NCBI GenBank assembly: GCA_949987565.1
Contig: OX465101.1
Location: 27,380,456 to 27,444,455, forward strand
DNA length: 64,000 bases
Direction of reading: 5' to 3'
Source of the DNA: Luidia sarsii
Lineage: Eukaryota > Echinodermata > Asteroidea > Paxillosida > Luidiidae
The notes beneath the pieces are model-generated. The model was not told where the DNA came from, did not search any database, and saw nothing but the letters and a program-made list of their open reading frames with translations. Of this stretch, positions 10,584-20,900 are shown piece after piece (the stretch's first letter is position 1; each line of letters begins with the position of its first letter). Position numbers and translations under genes: made by a program.

Positions 10584-11269
10584 GATTATTAACAAGCGAG
10601 GCTTTCCGAGAGCAAGCAAATTTCGGAGCTTAATCCGTTCTAAATGTTGGTCTCGGAGCCTCAAACTTGTTAAGGTTTTGCATGTTTCAGATGATTCTCG
10701 TCCGCAGGAGTTCTCGTTACACATTACATATAATAGACAATTTTATGAATCATTTGACAGACTTTCAAAAAAATAAAGTTTAGAGAGTGACACAGACCAC
10801 ATGACAGTTTGTCAGAATAAGCTGGTACAGTAATTTATTGCAATCCTTTCCCTCTCTTTGCATTGTTAAATCGTCGTCGGATAAGTTTCAGCGTAACTAG
10901 GCCTCATCAGTTGCTCTGTAGTGTGCAGAAATATGTACAATGATTTAATGACTATGTAGTTCATCGTAATAATATTATAGTCAAGCAGCCCTACACAAGA
11001 ATACTTACTTGATTAATTTCAGATTAGTTAGAGCAAGGCCAATCAAGTGTCATTAGCATTATTAGCACGACAGTATAGAATAGATATATTCTCGATATTA
11101 AAATAAACATATGAACATTTATTTTTTGTCAGTCAGACTGACGGACAACAGTCAGAAAAATTGGTAGCACAGTCGGAGGAAACTAGGAACAATTTGGACC
11201 TTATAAAGACAGTATTAGAACACTTCCCAAATATTACTGAAAGTAGATGTTTCTCTTTTCTAGCCCTGG

Positions 11270-11410
11270 CAGTTGTTCCTTCTGCAGACCACTCATAAGA
11301 AATTGTCGGAATCCAGCAGTCTCCTGAAGACGGGCAAAGTACACACTATCCGAAACGTTGAGTTACCGACTCTCTTCAGAGCCACACCCCTTCTCGAAAG
11401 AGAAGTGTTA
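11270..11410 (+). repeat. 'gaaacgttgag...ccacaccccttctcgaaagag' dispersed repeat
   Basis: Contains 'tcctgaagacgggcaaagta' and 'ctatccgaaacgttgagt', then a tail shared with 48965-49060 (ccacacc-cttctcg-aagag). CTGAAGA at 11324-11330 and GAAAC at 11352-11356 have hammerhead-like spacing. Confidence 0.6.
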
Positions 11411-11544
11411 ACACCTTCCACTCACTCACTCAAGAGGCTGAAATTACCCTTTTATTTAAATTTGTTTTCATATTCCATTCCTACAGATGATGCTTACTTA
11501 GCGTACTGCCATTGCTTGACCCACTCCGCATGAACAGGCCATGA

Positions 11545-11740
11545 AATTGTGGAAAGTTTTGCTAGCCAGTTAGAAAATTTTGAAGAAAAAAAATGCCAAA
11601 GAAAACTGACAAGACAGGGAGTCAAACCCGAGACCTCTGGTTGTGTGTACCGGTGCTCTCACCATTCTTAGATGGTGGCTGTCCCAAATAGTCAACTAGT
11701 CTTTGCCGGGGTGGGGGTGCCCGTCGGGAACATGCGTATT
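11545..11740 (-). mobile_element. tRNA-derived SINE
   Basis: On the minus strand a B-box-like 'gggtttgactcc' follows an 'accagaggtct' anticodon-loop region; its body 'cactcccaccccggcaaagac'-type sequence (reverse of 11701-11720) is shared with 18660-18690. Too diverged to be a working tRNA. Confidence 0.65.
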
Positions 11741-12487
11741 TGTTACAAAATGCCTGCAACTCAAACTTCAGATTCGGAGCTTGAAAAGCCACCGTAAGAA
11801 CTGTTACACACTTCCAACTTGTCCCCTTTTCCTCGTTTTCAGAAAAGCAAGACGGTATTAATGCAATATATATTTTTTTTTAGAGTACTGATAGAATGGA
11901 AATGTACTGAAATTAATAGAGTTGAAATGTATACACAATAGATCTGATTCCAAAGAAAAGGGGTAACTGGACCAACCAAAGATATATCCGACCAGCACAC
12001 CCACAATTACATGAATATTTGGAGCTTTTCAACACCGACATAATTGTATCTTTTTACAACAGAAATATAGGGTGGCTTTGTTGACTGCATGCAGGCTGTA
12101 AAATCTCAACCCCCGGGCCCAGACAAGGAACTAGGGCCTCAGTTGAAGTATTATTGCACTGGGCGCGCAAGTGGCTTAAGACTGTAACTATGCCAACAAG
12201 CCCATCCCCAAAGCTTGCAACTCTTCGACTGGAAATTGTCCCAGGGGACCCTATCAGGCGATCAGGCCACTTCACCGCACTTTGGTCCATCATAAGCAAC
12301 GGCTTGAACAGCCTTGTGTAGCCACAATAGATTGACCAGTTGCTAGGTTGAGTTAGTGTGGACAGCAGTCCTTTGTGAAATCATCCTTACCTAGGTACCC
12401 AAAGCCAGGACACCACGTAGTAACTGTTGGCACAAGGGGGAGTTCTCATATTCTCCTGAAGAGAAACCAGAGACACAAGGGCGGCAG

Positions 12488-13077
12488 GGTCCATTCTCAT
12501 AGAGTTGCTTAAGCTTGAGAATCTGAGAAGCATGAAAAGACTCCCAAGATTACCAACCACATAGTGATGTAATGTCAACTGCCTTTGACCAGTATTCAAG
12601 TACAGTGTAACGTCGCTATAACGGACGCCGATATTGCCGCAGGCATGCAACTCTTGAATTGTAAAAAAAGAGGAAAATGTCCGAATGAAACTGCGAGCGC
12701 AAAGCACGAAGCCCTTACAGTGTGTGGTTTGGGGGCTGCTTAAGGGCCCGGGAAAATTTTGGATTCTAGATGCTCTGTGGTGCATTCTGAGTAGTTTGTG
12801 ACAACTTATGACTTTGATTAATGGCCGAATTAAATAAAACGCGGAAATCTGCGGATCCGCGGACAAGTTGCATGGCCTGTATTGGGCTATAACGAACATA
12901 CCCTTTGGCTCCCGATTTGTGGTTCCCAGGATATTCATTATAGCGATGTTCCACTGTATTCTTTAATCAGCAGGACAACGAATGCGGAATTTCGGTTGGC
13001 AAGCTGATCCTATGAATGAGAACGTTTTGTGCTGAAGCGGGTTCTGGCGCTTAAGCAGCTGCGTGAAATTGGCCCCG
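12488..13077. mobile_element. second 'gctgcttaag' inverted-repeat element, interrupted
   Basis: Left end 'ggtccattctcatagagttg' then cttaag; right end 'cttaagcagctgcgtgaaat' then tggcccc. It is interrupted by the pogo-like element at 12601-12958. Confidence 0.7.
12601..12958. mobile_element. pogo/Tigger-like MITE, nested
   Basis: Ends TACAGTGTAACGTCGCTATA and, inverted, TATAGCGATGTTCCACTGTA, with TA at both borders as in Tc1/mariner/pogo targets. Non-autonomous. A relative lies at 59779-59957. Confidence 0.75.
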
Positions 13078-13335
13078 GATCGCAGCCTCTTGTGGAGTGC
13101 AGCAGGGTGTGAAATAAAATTGAAAGAAAACCCCATCGTAATTTTATGTGCATATACGGTTACATGTCAATACAGATGGGACAAGAGTGAGAACTTATTT
13201 TGCCTTTTACTGACAAAACTGTTCCGACTGTTTTCCTCAAAAAGGACACTTCTAGTAATCTCTTCACTTCCTCTGTCTTTAAATCTCAACTTTAAAAACA
13301 AATTGGTTCATACAGTATATTGATGGGGATGTTGA

Positions 13336-13705
13336 AGCCGCGTTTCCACCGGACTAAAATTCAACCAAGACGATGACCTTCGTTCCCACTTGGACTTTTG
13401 AGTCGGTCAATTTAACCGAGACGATGGTTAAAGTAACCGAGCTGGCAAAAATTATTTGTGCACAGGGCATGTACGCCGAGTCACATTCTACTGAGTGGTG
13501 CGTTTCCACTGGACTAATCGGCTCGGTTAAACTTACCTGGTCACTTTTACTGGGCAGAGGTTGGCTGGTAAAAGTAACCATTCGACGCGGTTAAAGTAAC
13601 CGAGAGGAAATTTAACTGGGCCGTGTTTCCACTGGACTTAAAATGGGAAAAGTAACCATAGTCTCGGTTACTTTGACCAAAATAAGTCCAGTGGAAACGC
13701 GGCTT
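13336..13705. mobile_element. GCCGCGTTTCCAC inverted-repeat MITE, copy 1
   Basis: Ends 'aagccgcgtttccaccggac' and 'gtccagtggaaacgcggctt' are inverted. The interior is made of repeated 'ggttaaagtaaccgag'-type palindromic words. About 370 bp; same family as 30778-31149 and 42108-42297. Confidence 0.85.
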
Positions 13706-14005
13706 TACTTATCAAGTAAAGGTAGGTGCTGTGAAAGGAGCTAAGGTCTCCTTGCCCCTTCATACTTCCAAAATATGGTTTTTGCCCACGAAATCTCAGC
13801 ATGAAGTGCTGTACTTGTGCCGCTCAATGTGTGGGCAACCAGCAACTTTGAACTCGCTTGGATTATGAAGTAGCCCTTTGTCACTGCTAGGCCAAATGGA
13901 ATGGATTGGAGGACTGGCCCATAAATGCACACTGGTAGTCCCAATCTCTCTTTCCTAAAATGAATATGTGCAATTGGTCCCTGAATCAAAACAAACTGCT
14001 CCTTG

Positions 14006-14445
14006 GCAAAACATGGGGGCTGTATGGTGTTCCCTTTCCAGTGAAGGGAAGTGATTCTCATTGCAGGGGGTTGCTTGGTGTTACTTTTCCAGTGGGTGGA
14101 AAGGATCTTTACCACAGGGGGTGCATGGTGTTCCTTTTCCAGTGGGAGGATGGTGTCCTTGACGAATGAGAGGTGCATGGTGTTCCTTTTTTTTCCCCCA
14201 ATGGAAAGTGATCCTTGCAAGAAAGGGTACATGGTGTTCCTTTGTCAGTGGGAGGAAGGGTGCAGGGAGTAGTGCAAAGGGATCCTTGGTGCATGGGGGG
14301 CGCGTGGTGTTCCCTTTCCTGAGGGAGAAGAAAGGTACCCACAGCAAGGGGGATAGCATGGTGTTCCTTTCCCAGTGGGAGTAAGGGATCCAGGGCACAT
14401 GGAGGATGTACAGAGTTCCTTTTTTGTCCAGTGGGAAGGGATGCT
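14006..14445. repeat. degenerate minisatellite downstream of GPR137 stop
   Basis: Eight or so units of about 50-65 bp, each with 'gcatggtgttcctttcccag' then tgggagg-aagg-atcc. It lies 264-700 bp beyond the GPR137 stop on that gene's 3' side. Open frames on both strands reflect the repeat period. Confidence 0.85.
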
Positions 14446-14708
14446 CGATGCAAAAGACCAACCGGAAAGGAAACGAACTTGAATCCGAACATCTCCAAGA
14501 ATGACTCGGTAATTCCTGCACGGAGCCAGCGATAGATGTGATGAAATCCCTTCATCAAGAGTGTTGGGAAAATGATTTTCGAGGGGAGGTGGCGTCGAAC
14601 CTATCATCCCCCCCCCCCCCCTCCATACCACTCCCTTCTGTAAGCACCAGATCCAAAGGCCAGACGTGGTCGGTCGATCGCGAAGGGAAACAAACCGAAA
14701 AAATGGCT

Positions 14709-14901
14709 TCACTTGCTGGCCTGCTTGTCTCGGTAACCTCCGCCCAGGGACACGTTGCCCGGGATGCCGGCAAACAGCATGGGCGGGGTGGTGCCCGGTA
14801 TGACGTAGCCGCTGGGATAGCTGCTGCTGCTGCGGATGATGGTGCCGTAGCCGACGTGGGGAGTACTGTTGATGGGCGTGCTCGCCAGCGACGCATTCTC
14901 T
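14709..14901 (-). CDS. GPR137: GPR137 exon 6 (C-terminal tail, stop)
   Basis: The acceptor is tttccacag. One base completes a Glu codon from exon 5, then EENASLASTPINSTPHVGYG, SSSSYPSGY and a stop after RDKQASK. The tail is poorly conserved but the frame is fixed by exon 5. Confidence 0.88.
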
Positions 14902-17900
14902 CTGTGGAAACTGCACCGGTTAAAAAAACAAAACAAAAAACCAACATGGTTAGTATGGTATCGTCTCACGCAACAGTGAAAAACAAAACTTCAGTCAGAA
15001 ATCTGCCTTTCTAGGATCCTGCCTTGGAGAAAAAGTCCTGCTAGGATGAAGTCAAAGACCAACACCCATAATTGTCACACTTTCACAGTACCCTGGTGTT
15101 TCCATCCTTGCTAGAACTTTCTCAAAGGTGGAATCATTTTGTTCGAATTTGTACAATGCAAGTAAATTCCGGTGTAAAAGAGGTCAGGAAGGCCATGGTT
15201 CTCCGTTCCCTCTGCGATCTTCTCTCATAGATCCCATACACTTCCCGACTCCTTTTAAGCAATAAGACATTTCCTTTCTCCTGAAGTTTTTTTTGTTTTT
15301 CCCAAGACCGCATACCCTCCAGTCAGAGCCAACCCCCCCCAAAAAAAACCCCACCACATTCAACCCCCACACAACGGCATCGAGCAAAGCCACAACTACG
15401 CCCAGACTCACTCTCTAGACGCGTCATTCAAGCTGCTGTGGGTCCGCGTCAGGTCGTCCTCGCTGTCATACCGTCGCGGGTTGTCGAAGAAGTAGGCCCT
15501 GGACGGCTCCCTGGGGCAGACCGTGTCCCTGGTCTCGTTCTGCCGACCAGACAAAAGCGGTGAGCAATGCAACGGGTGAGTACTTCATCGCTAGCTCCTT
15601 TGTCGTCTTGTTTGCAATTGTCTCGATTGTAAAACACGTTGAAGGAGATGGGCTTGTTAACCACTTTGCGCCGGGACCTTTGAATTCGGAGCGCCAGTGG
15701 TGTTACTATGGGCCCTCAGAATCCGGGCACCACTATTGACTGTGTTTTAAACAAAGACTCTTTCCAGCCTAGAGCAAAACAATATGAAGCATGACAAAGA
15801 TCTGTTTTGACACAAGTTGCCACATGAATTGCCAGAATAGTGGCAACAACACACTATTGTGCAAATTAATTATCTTTGCTTGTAAAGGGAATTGCAAAGT
15901 CCAATGCACTTTTTCCCTAAACAGAGCCAGTCCAATGTCTGATTTAAATCAGAGTCTCCCACAAAGCTGACAACGATAACTCACCACGTTTGAGGCAAAC
16001 TTTCGGACTCGGAAGAAGAGGACAACAATCAGCGTGGGCAGGAACTCCCAAATAAATAGCACGATGCCAAAGGACACGTAACGGATTCCTTTCAACGTGT
16101 GTATCATATCCGCCTGCAAAGGTAAACGTAGGACAGTTGATGAAAGGCAGAATTCAATCACATTAACACATGGTATTCATTCCGTCCTTGAGAAAGATCC
16201 TGCCAGGATCAAAACGTCAGGCCCTTTCAATTTGTAAGATCTGCATTTAGTCCTGTCAAGACTGGAATTTGTGTTGGGGAAACTCACCGAGCGAATGGGT
16301 AACTTGACCATTGTAAGTCCAGTGCGAACAGCCCAGGGAGTTTTCCTCCCAGGTAACTTACCCGGCTCAAATGGGTAATTTAGCCGACTGATTTCTGCCC
16401 GGTTTTATTGACTAGGTTAGTTTAACCAGAGTAAAAAAAAGTCCAGTGTGAACGCCACGTCTCATGCATCTGCATTCAGTCAGTTGGCTAAGTTTCACCC
16501 GTCATTGCGGTTATCTACACACATCGATAATCAAAGTGCGGACGCCGGTAAGTGTTACCCATTGGAATGTTACCCACGGTCTCAGCAAATAAACAAAAGT
16601 CCAGTGCGAACAAGACTTAATTAGTCAGTATAATTATTATATCTTAATTCCATATTTAAAACAGTGTACATGAAAATAGAATAAAGAGAAGTGATTTGTT
16701 TAAATAAAATAATTTCTCAAAAGTTAGAGGGCCTGACGTTTCGATCCTAGCAGCACCTTTCTCAAGAAAGGTCCTGCTAGGCTGGAAACGTCAGGCCCTC
16801 TATCTTTTGAGATTTGTGTATTGCAGGTCATTTTAGTCAGTGAGCAGTTTGCAACAGTATTTTGTATTAACTTCCTGAAATAATTCCTTTCAATGCTATA
16901 ACGGTCTATCAGTTTGTATCTCTTTGCAACCACTCGTCTCTATACTTAGTACAATGTCATCTTGTCTATCTGACCTTTCATCTAGAGCAAGCGGGGATCT
17001 ACGAACTGCTTATCAACTGTTTCCTGATCAAATATTTGCCAGAAGACCTCTGCCCGGCCCCATTTCCTGGTGAATGTGCTTTTTTTTATACCATGGAGGA
17101 AATGTTATTACGGTTTTGCAACTTTGTAATTCTGCAGTGTGCAATCATTCATGCAATAAACGTGCCAAGTGACTCCCCGACCCCCATAACAACCATGGTG
17201 TCCTGTCCCAGAGAAACTCGGACAGAAGTGCAAGCGAAACACAAGACAATTCATTTCCAGATTGAGATCAGGGCCATTTTTCTGAGCTTTGTTTCCTCTT
17301 GCTCTCACATTCAAGCACATTCAAATCAAACCATTGCCAGGCAAAGATCAAATCTACTTATAAATACACCCATGGAACGGAAACCTCCCATGTACAAAGA
17401 TTGTTCCGACAAAATGGATATTTGGCAAACAGAAATGGATATGTGGGTCGCACGATCATGAGAAAAGATGGTTTGGAAAACCTGGCTTTGACAGGGAAAC
17501 GTAGAGGGGATTAAGGAGTCGAGGAAAGAGAAGGGTGAATTGGATATCTGGCCTGAAAGACTGCTTTACAAGGAGGAGGGGCAAATCATCTAGAGTCGGA
17601 ATCCGCTAGAGAGAGCAAAAGAGAGGATCACCAACACCAGGGGATATTGACACCGAGAAGAGAGAGAGAGAGAGAGAGGGAGAGACTGCACTGAACAGGA
17701 TATCAATGCCTCGGGGAATGAGGCCCGAGCCCTGGGCCCTGATCCGAGGATTCGTGACGGGACACGGTCGGCAGGCCTCTGCCCAGTTGGCTGTTGGCTG
17801 CCATCGTAGACCTACGTGGCTGACCTACCTGGTCCGACACGTTGATCCAGTTAAACCCGAAGGAGGGGCAGACTTTGGTGATGGCAATCACGTTGTACAC

Positions 17901-20900
17901 GGCTCTGGAGACGTACAGGAGGATTATGAACACGCAGACCGTGGTGGTCTGACACATAGTGGCCCCCTAGAGGGAGAGGGAGAGAGGGAGAGGGAGAAGG
18001 TGAGAGAGGGAGAGGGAGAGGGTGAGAGAGAGGGAGATGGAGGGAGGGAGGGAGAGAGGGAGAGGGAGGGGGAGAGGGAGAGGGAGAGGGAGAGGGAGAA
18101 GGAAAGGGAAAGGGAAAGGGAGAGGGAGAGGGAGAGGGAGAGGGAGAGGGAGAGGGAGAGGGAGAGGGAGAGGGAGAGGGAGAGGGAGAGGGAGAGGGAG
18201 AGGGAGAAGGAGAGGGAGAGGGAGAGGGAGAGGGAGAGCGAGAGGGAGAGAAAATAGTTCTCAGGAAAACTAAAATCAAAACTCAGAGCAGGATCCAAGT
18301 TTATGAATCGATTTGTTTTCGTATACCGATATGTGATTACTCATGAAAGATCGACCCTTATATAACACTGACTAGCCGTGCCTCAAATAAACCCGGAAAT
18401 TACGACAGTAATGGCCCCCTTTTTAGAATCACATTCCCTTTAGTTCAAGGTGGTCAAAATTGGAGTTCAAATTTTGTTCAAAGTACAATTGTGGGCCTGG
18501 ATGCACAAATGACCACTGCAAATTCTACTAGGACCTTTCTCAAAGGGCAGTTTTAGGTCATTCTGCCTTTAAGAAGACCATGCTCTGATGACTGGACCGG
18601 AACTAGAACCTGACACCTCTGGTTTCGCGTTTTGCATACCAGCACTCTTACATGTACCAACTAGTCTTTGCCGGGGTAAGGGTGCCAGTCAGAAGTATTC
18701 AACCACTGACTGCAGTATACCTCCAGGGATCACAGCTGCGGTTTCATGCAGATCCAATTTCATTAATAGCGGTTCGGCCTCTCAAAGGGATAACACGACA
18801 CTGGTCGAGGTCAAAGAATAGCATCCATACTGTCTGATCCCGTGAAAAATTCAGCTCAAACAATTTATTTACCCTTTTCTCCAAAAAATATTTTAGGGAG
18901 AAATATTTCTGGTTTTTGATCTTGCCAATGTTGCGCATGACCTTTATTTCTAGTCATCCTGAGGAGAACACAGACGATTACTCTAAAGTTGTTGCATCTA
19001 TTTCGTTTTAAAGCCCCTACACAACATCGGTAAGATTGAAAAACAGAAATGTTCACAGATTTCATGAAACGTACAGTTTGAAGATGGTTATAGTAGAAAC
19101 CTCACACTGAAATATTTCTGCTTAAATTTTTGTATTTTGGGAGAAAAGAGTAAAAAAAAAATTGTTTACGTCTCACTGAGATCTTAACTATTTTTCAGAA
19201 CAGTACGGCATTGAATGCTGCATTTACGCGAAACAAATTTTCTTGAGACTCGGATGGCGGATTGAGCTGAAATGTTCACAGGTGTGCTATTTCATGCATA
19301 TGTTGTATCAGACAACGTATGGATGCTATCCTCTGACCTCGACCCAATGTAGTGTAGGGGCTTTAAGGTCAGTGAACAGTTTCCAAACAAGTTGTTGCAT
19401 CAATTTCGTTTGAAGCTTTACCCTGGCTTCCAGGAGCAGGCTGCTGACAAACGGTGTCCTGACCAGTCTCCTGAAGAGGTAGGCCAGACAGCCTCCGGCC
19501 AGAATGAAGAGGAGTCCGCTGGCGACGACCCGACCCCTGACCAGGCCCTCGGAGGTCGGGTAGGCCCGGCTCAGCACCGCGCAGGTCACATTCATGGCCA
19601 GGAAGAGCGCCACCATGAGGCCGAAGGCCCCGCGCACGCACCGCTTCTGGCGCCGGTGATTCTCGGGCCGCGACCTCGCTTTCAGCTTCAGTAGGACCTG
19701 GTGGGGATCATTATTGGACAAGAAAAGACCCCAGAAAAGCGCAGTTTAATTTCAGTAAAAAAAAACAAAAAAACAATTAATTAGAGGTCCACTCAAAGTT
19801 TTCTTACTCATTTTTTTAAACCAGAATTTGTAACAATTTACACTTGCACTCACATCTTACAATTAAGATTACTGACCAAGCAAGACAAAAAAAAAAGAAT
19901 CGCAAATAAGTATTACCAATATAGCACACTTTAAAATCCAAACATCCTCCCACCCCCCACCCCCGGAAATCTTCACTCCCAGAATATTTTTGTCCCCCCC
20001 CCCCAAAAAAAGTTACCAAAGAGAAAAAGGTTTATGCCCTGTGGAATAATCAGTCGATAGAAGACTGTGCCACATGTTCTTCCTGAGCCTTGAAAAATGT
20101 AGAGGGCCTGACGTTTTGGTCACGGCAGGACCATTATCAAAGGCCTTGTCTCTACCTTTGAGATAGGTCCTGCTAGAATCGAAACATAATGTCGTATCTC
20201 AGGTAGACTTGGATCAGTCATTTACATGTGTAAGTCAGTCAACCATAAGTTGCAACCATTCTTGCATTGATAATGCTCCAATTTATTTCTCTTCTACCGG
20301 TGCAGCGTCCGGGGGGGAAAAACCAAACCGGCCTTAAAAAACTTGTGCAAATCAAACCAGTGGAAATTGATAATTGCTTCTGCTGCTTCCCCGATCGCAG
20401 GAAAGCTGTCACACTCAGTCAGGAAGTGACGGTTTCTGGAAATAACTCTGGTTCTCAACCCCCCCCCACAAAAAAAAAATCCCTCTCTGCTAGACTAGGA
20501 AACTTACTAACCCTCCAAACGCATCCGAGTTCGTGACCTTTCTATTTACAGACCTCACGCCATACTGGGGAGAGGGGTGGAGAGGGGGAAGGAAAGAGGG
20601 CGGGGCAGAGCTGTATCATGGAGGAGGAGCCCTGTTGTCTGGGAACGGGGTGGGGAGTCATGGGGAGTCGCGGGGAGGGGACTTTCAGAAAGCGAGACTA
20701 ACTTGTGCCTTTCGCTCAACCCCCCCCCCCCCTACCCAAAAACGCCCCCGTAAAACCACCACTATAAAATGACAGGAGCTCTTAACTTTCACATTCCATT
20801 GATTGACAAGAATCCTCTGAAGGGATAGGTAGGGGGTTGGAAGGTTTGGTCAAGCCAATTATAACCATGTGTACTATTGAGTTACACCCACTCTGTAAGT

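Larger units (their letters stand above)
5844..14708. other. convergent intergenic region, RAB3GAP2 / GPR137
   Basis: The stretch between the two stop codons holds a minisatellite, SINEs, GAAACGTC copies and nested TTAA and pogo-like MITEs, listed separately. 6345-6600, 7000-7500, 7600-9600 (apart from listed items) and 10584-11260 look like unique AT-rich DNA without coding signal. Confidence 0.7.

Noticed and set aside
13741..14558. Overlapping frames of 130-223 codons on both strands downstream of GPR137
   Set aside because: Period follows the 'gcatggtgttcctttcccag' minisatellite; no family resemblance and no splice consistency with GPR137.
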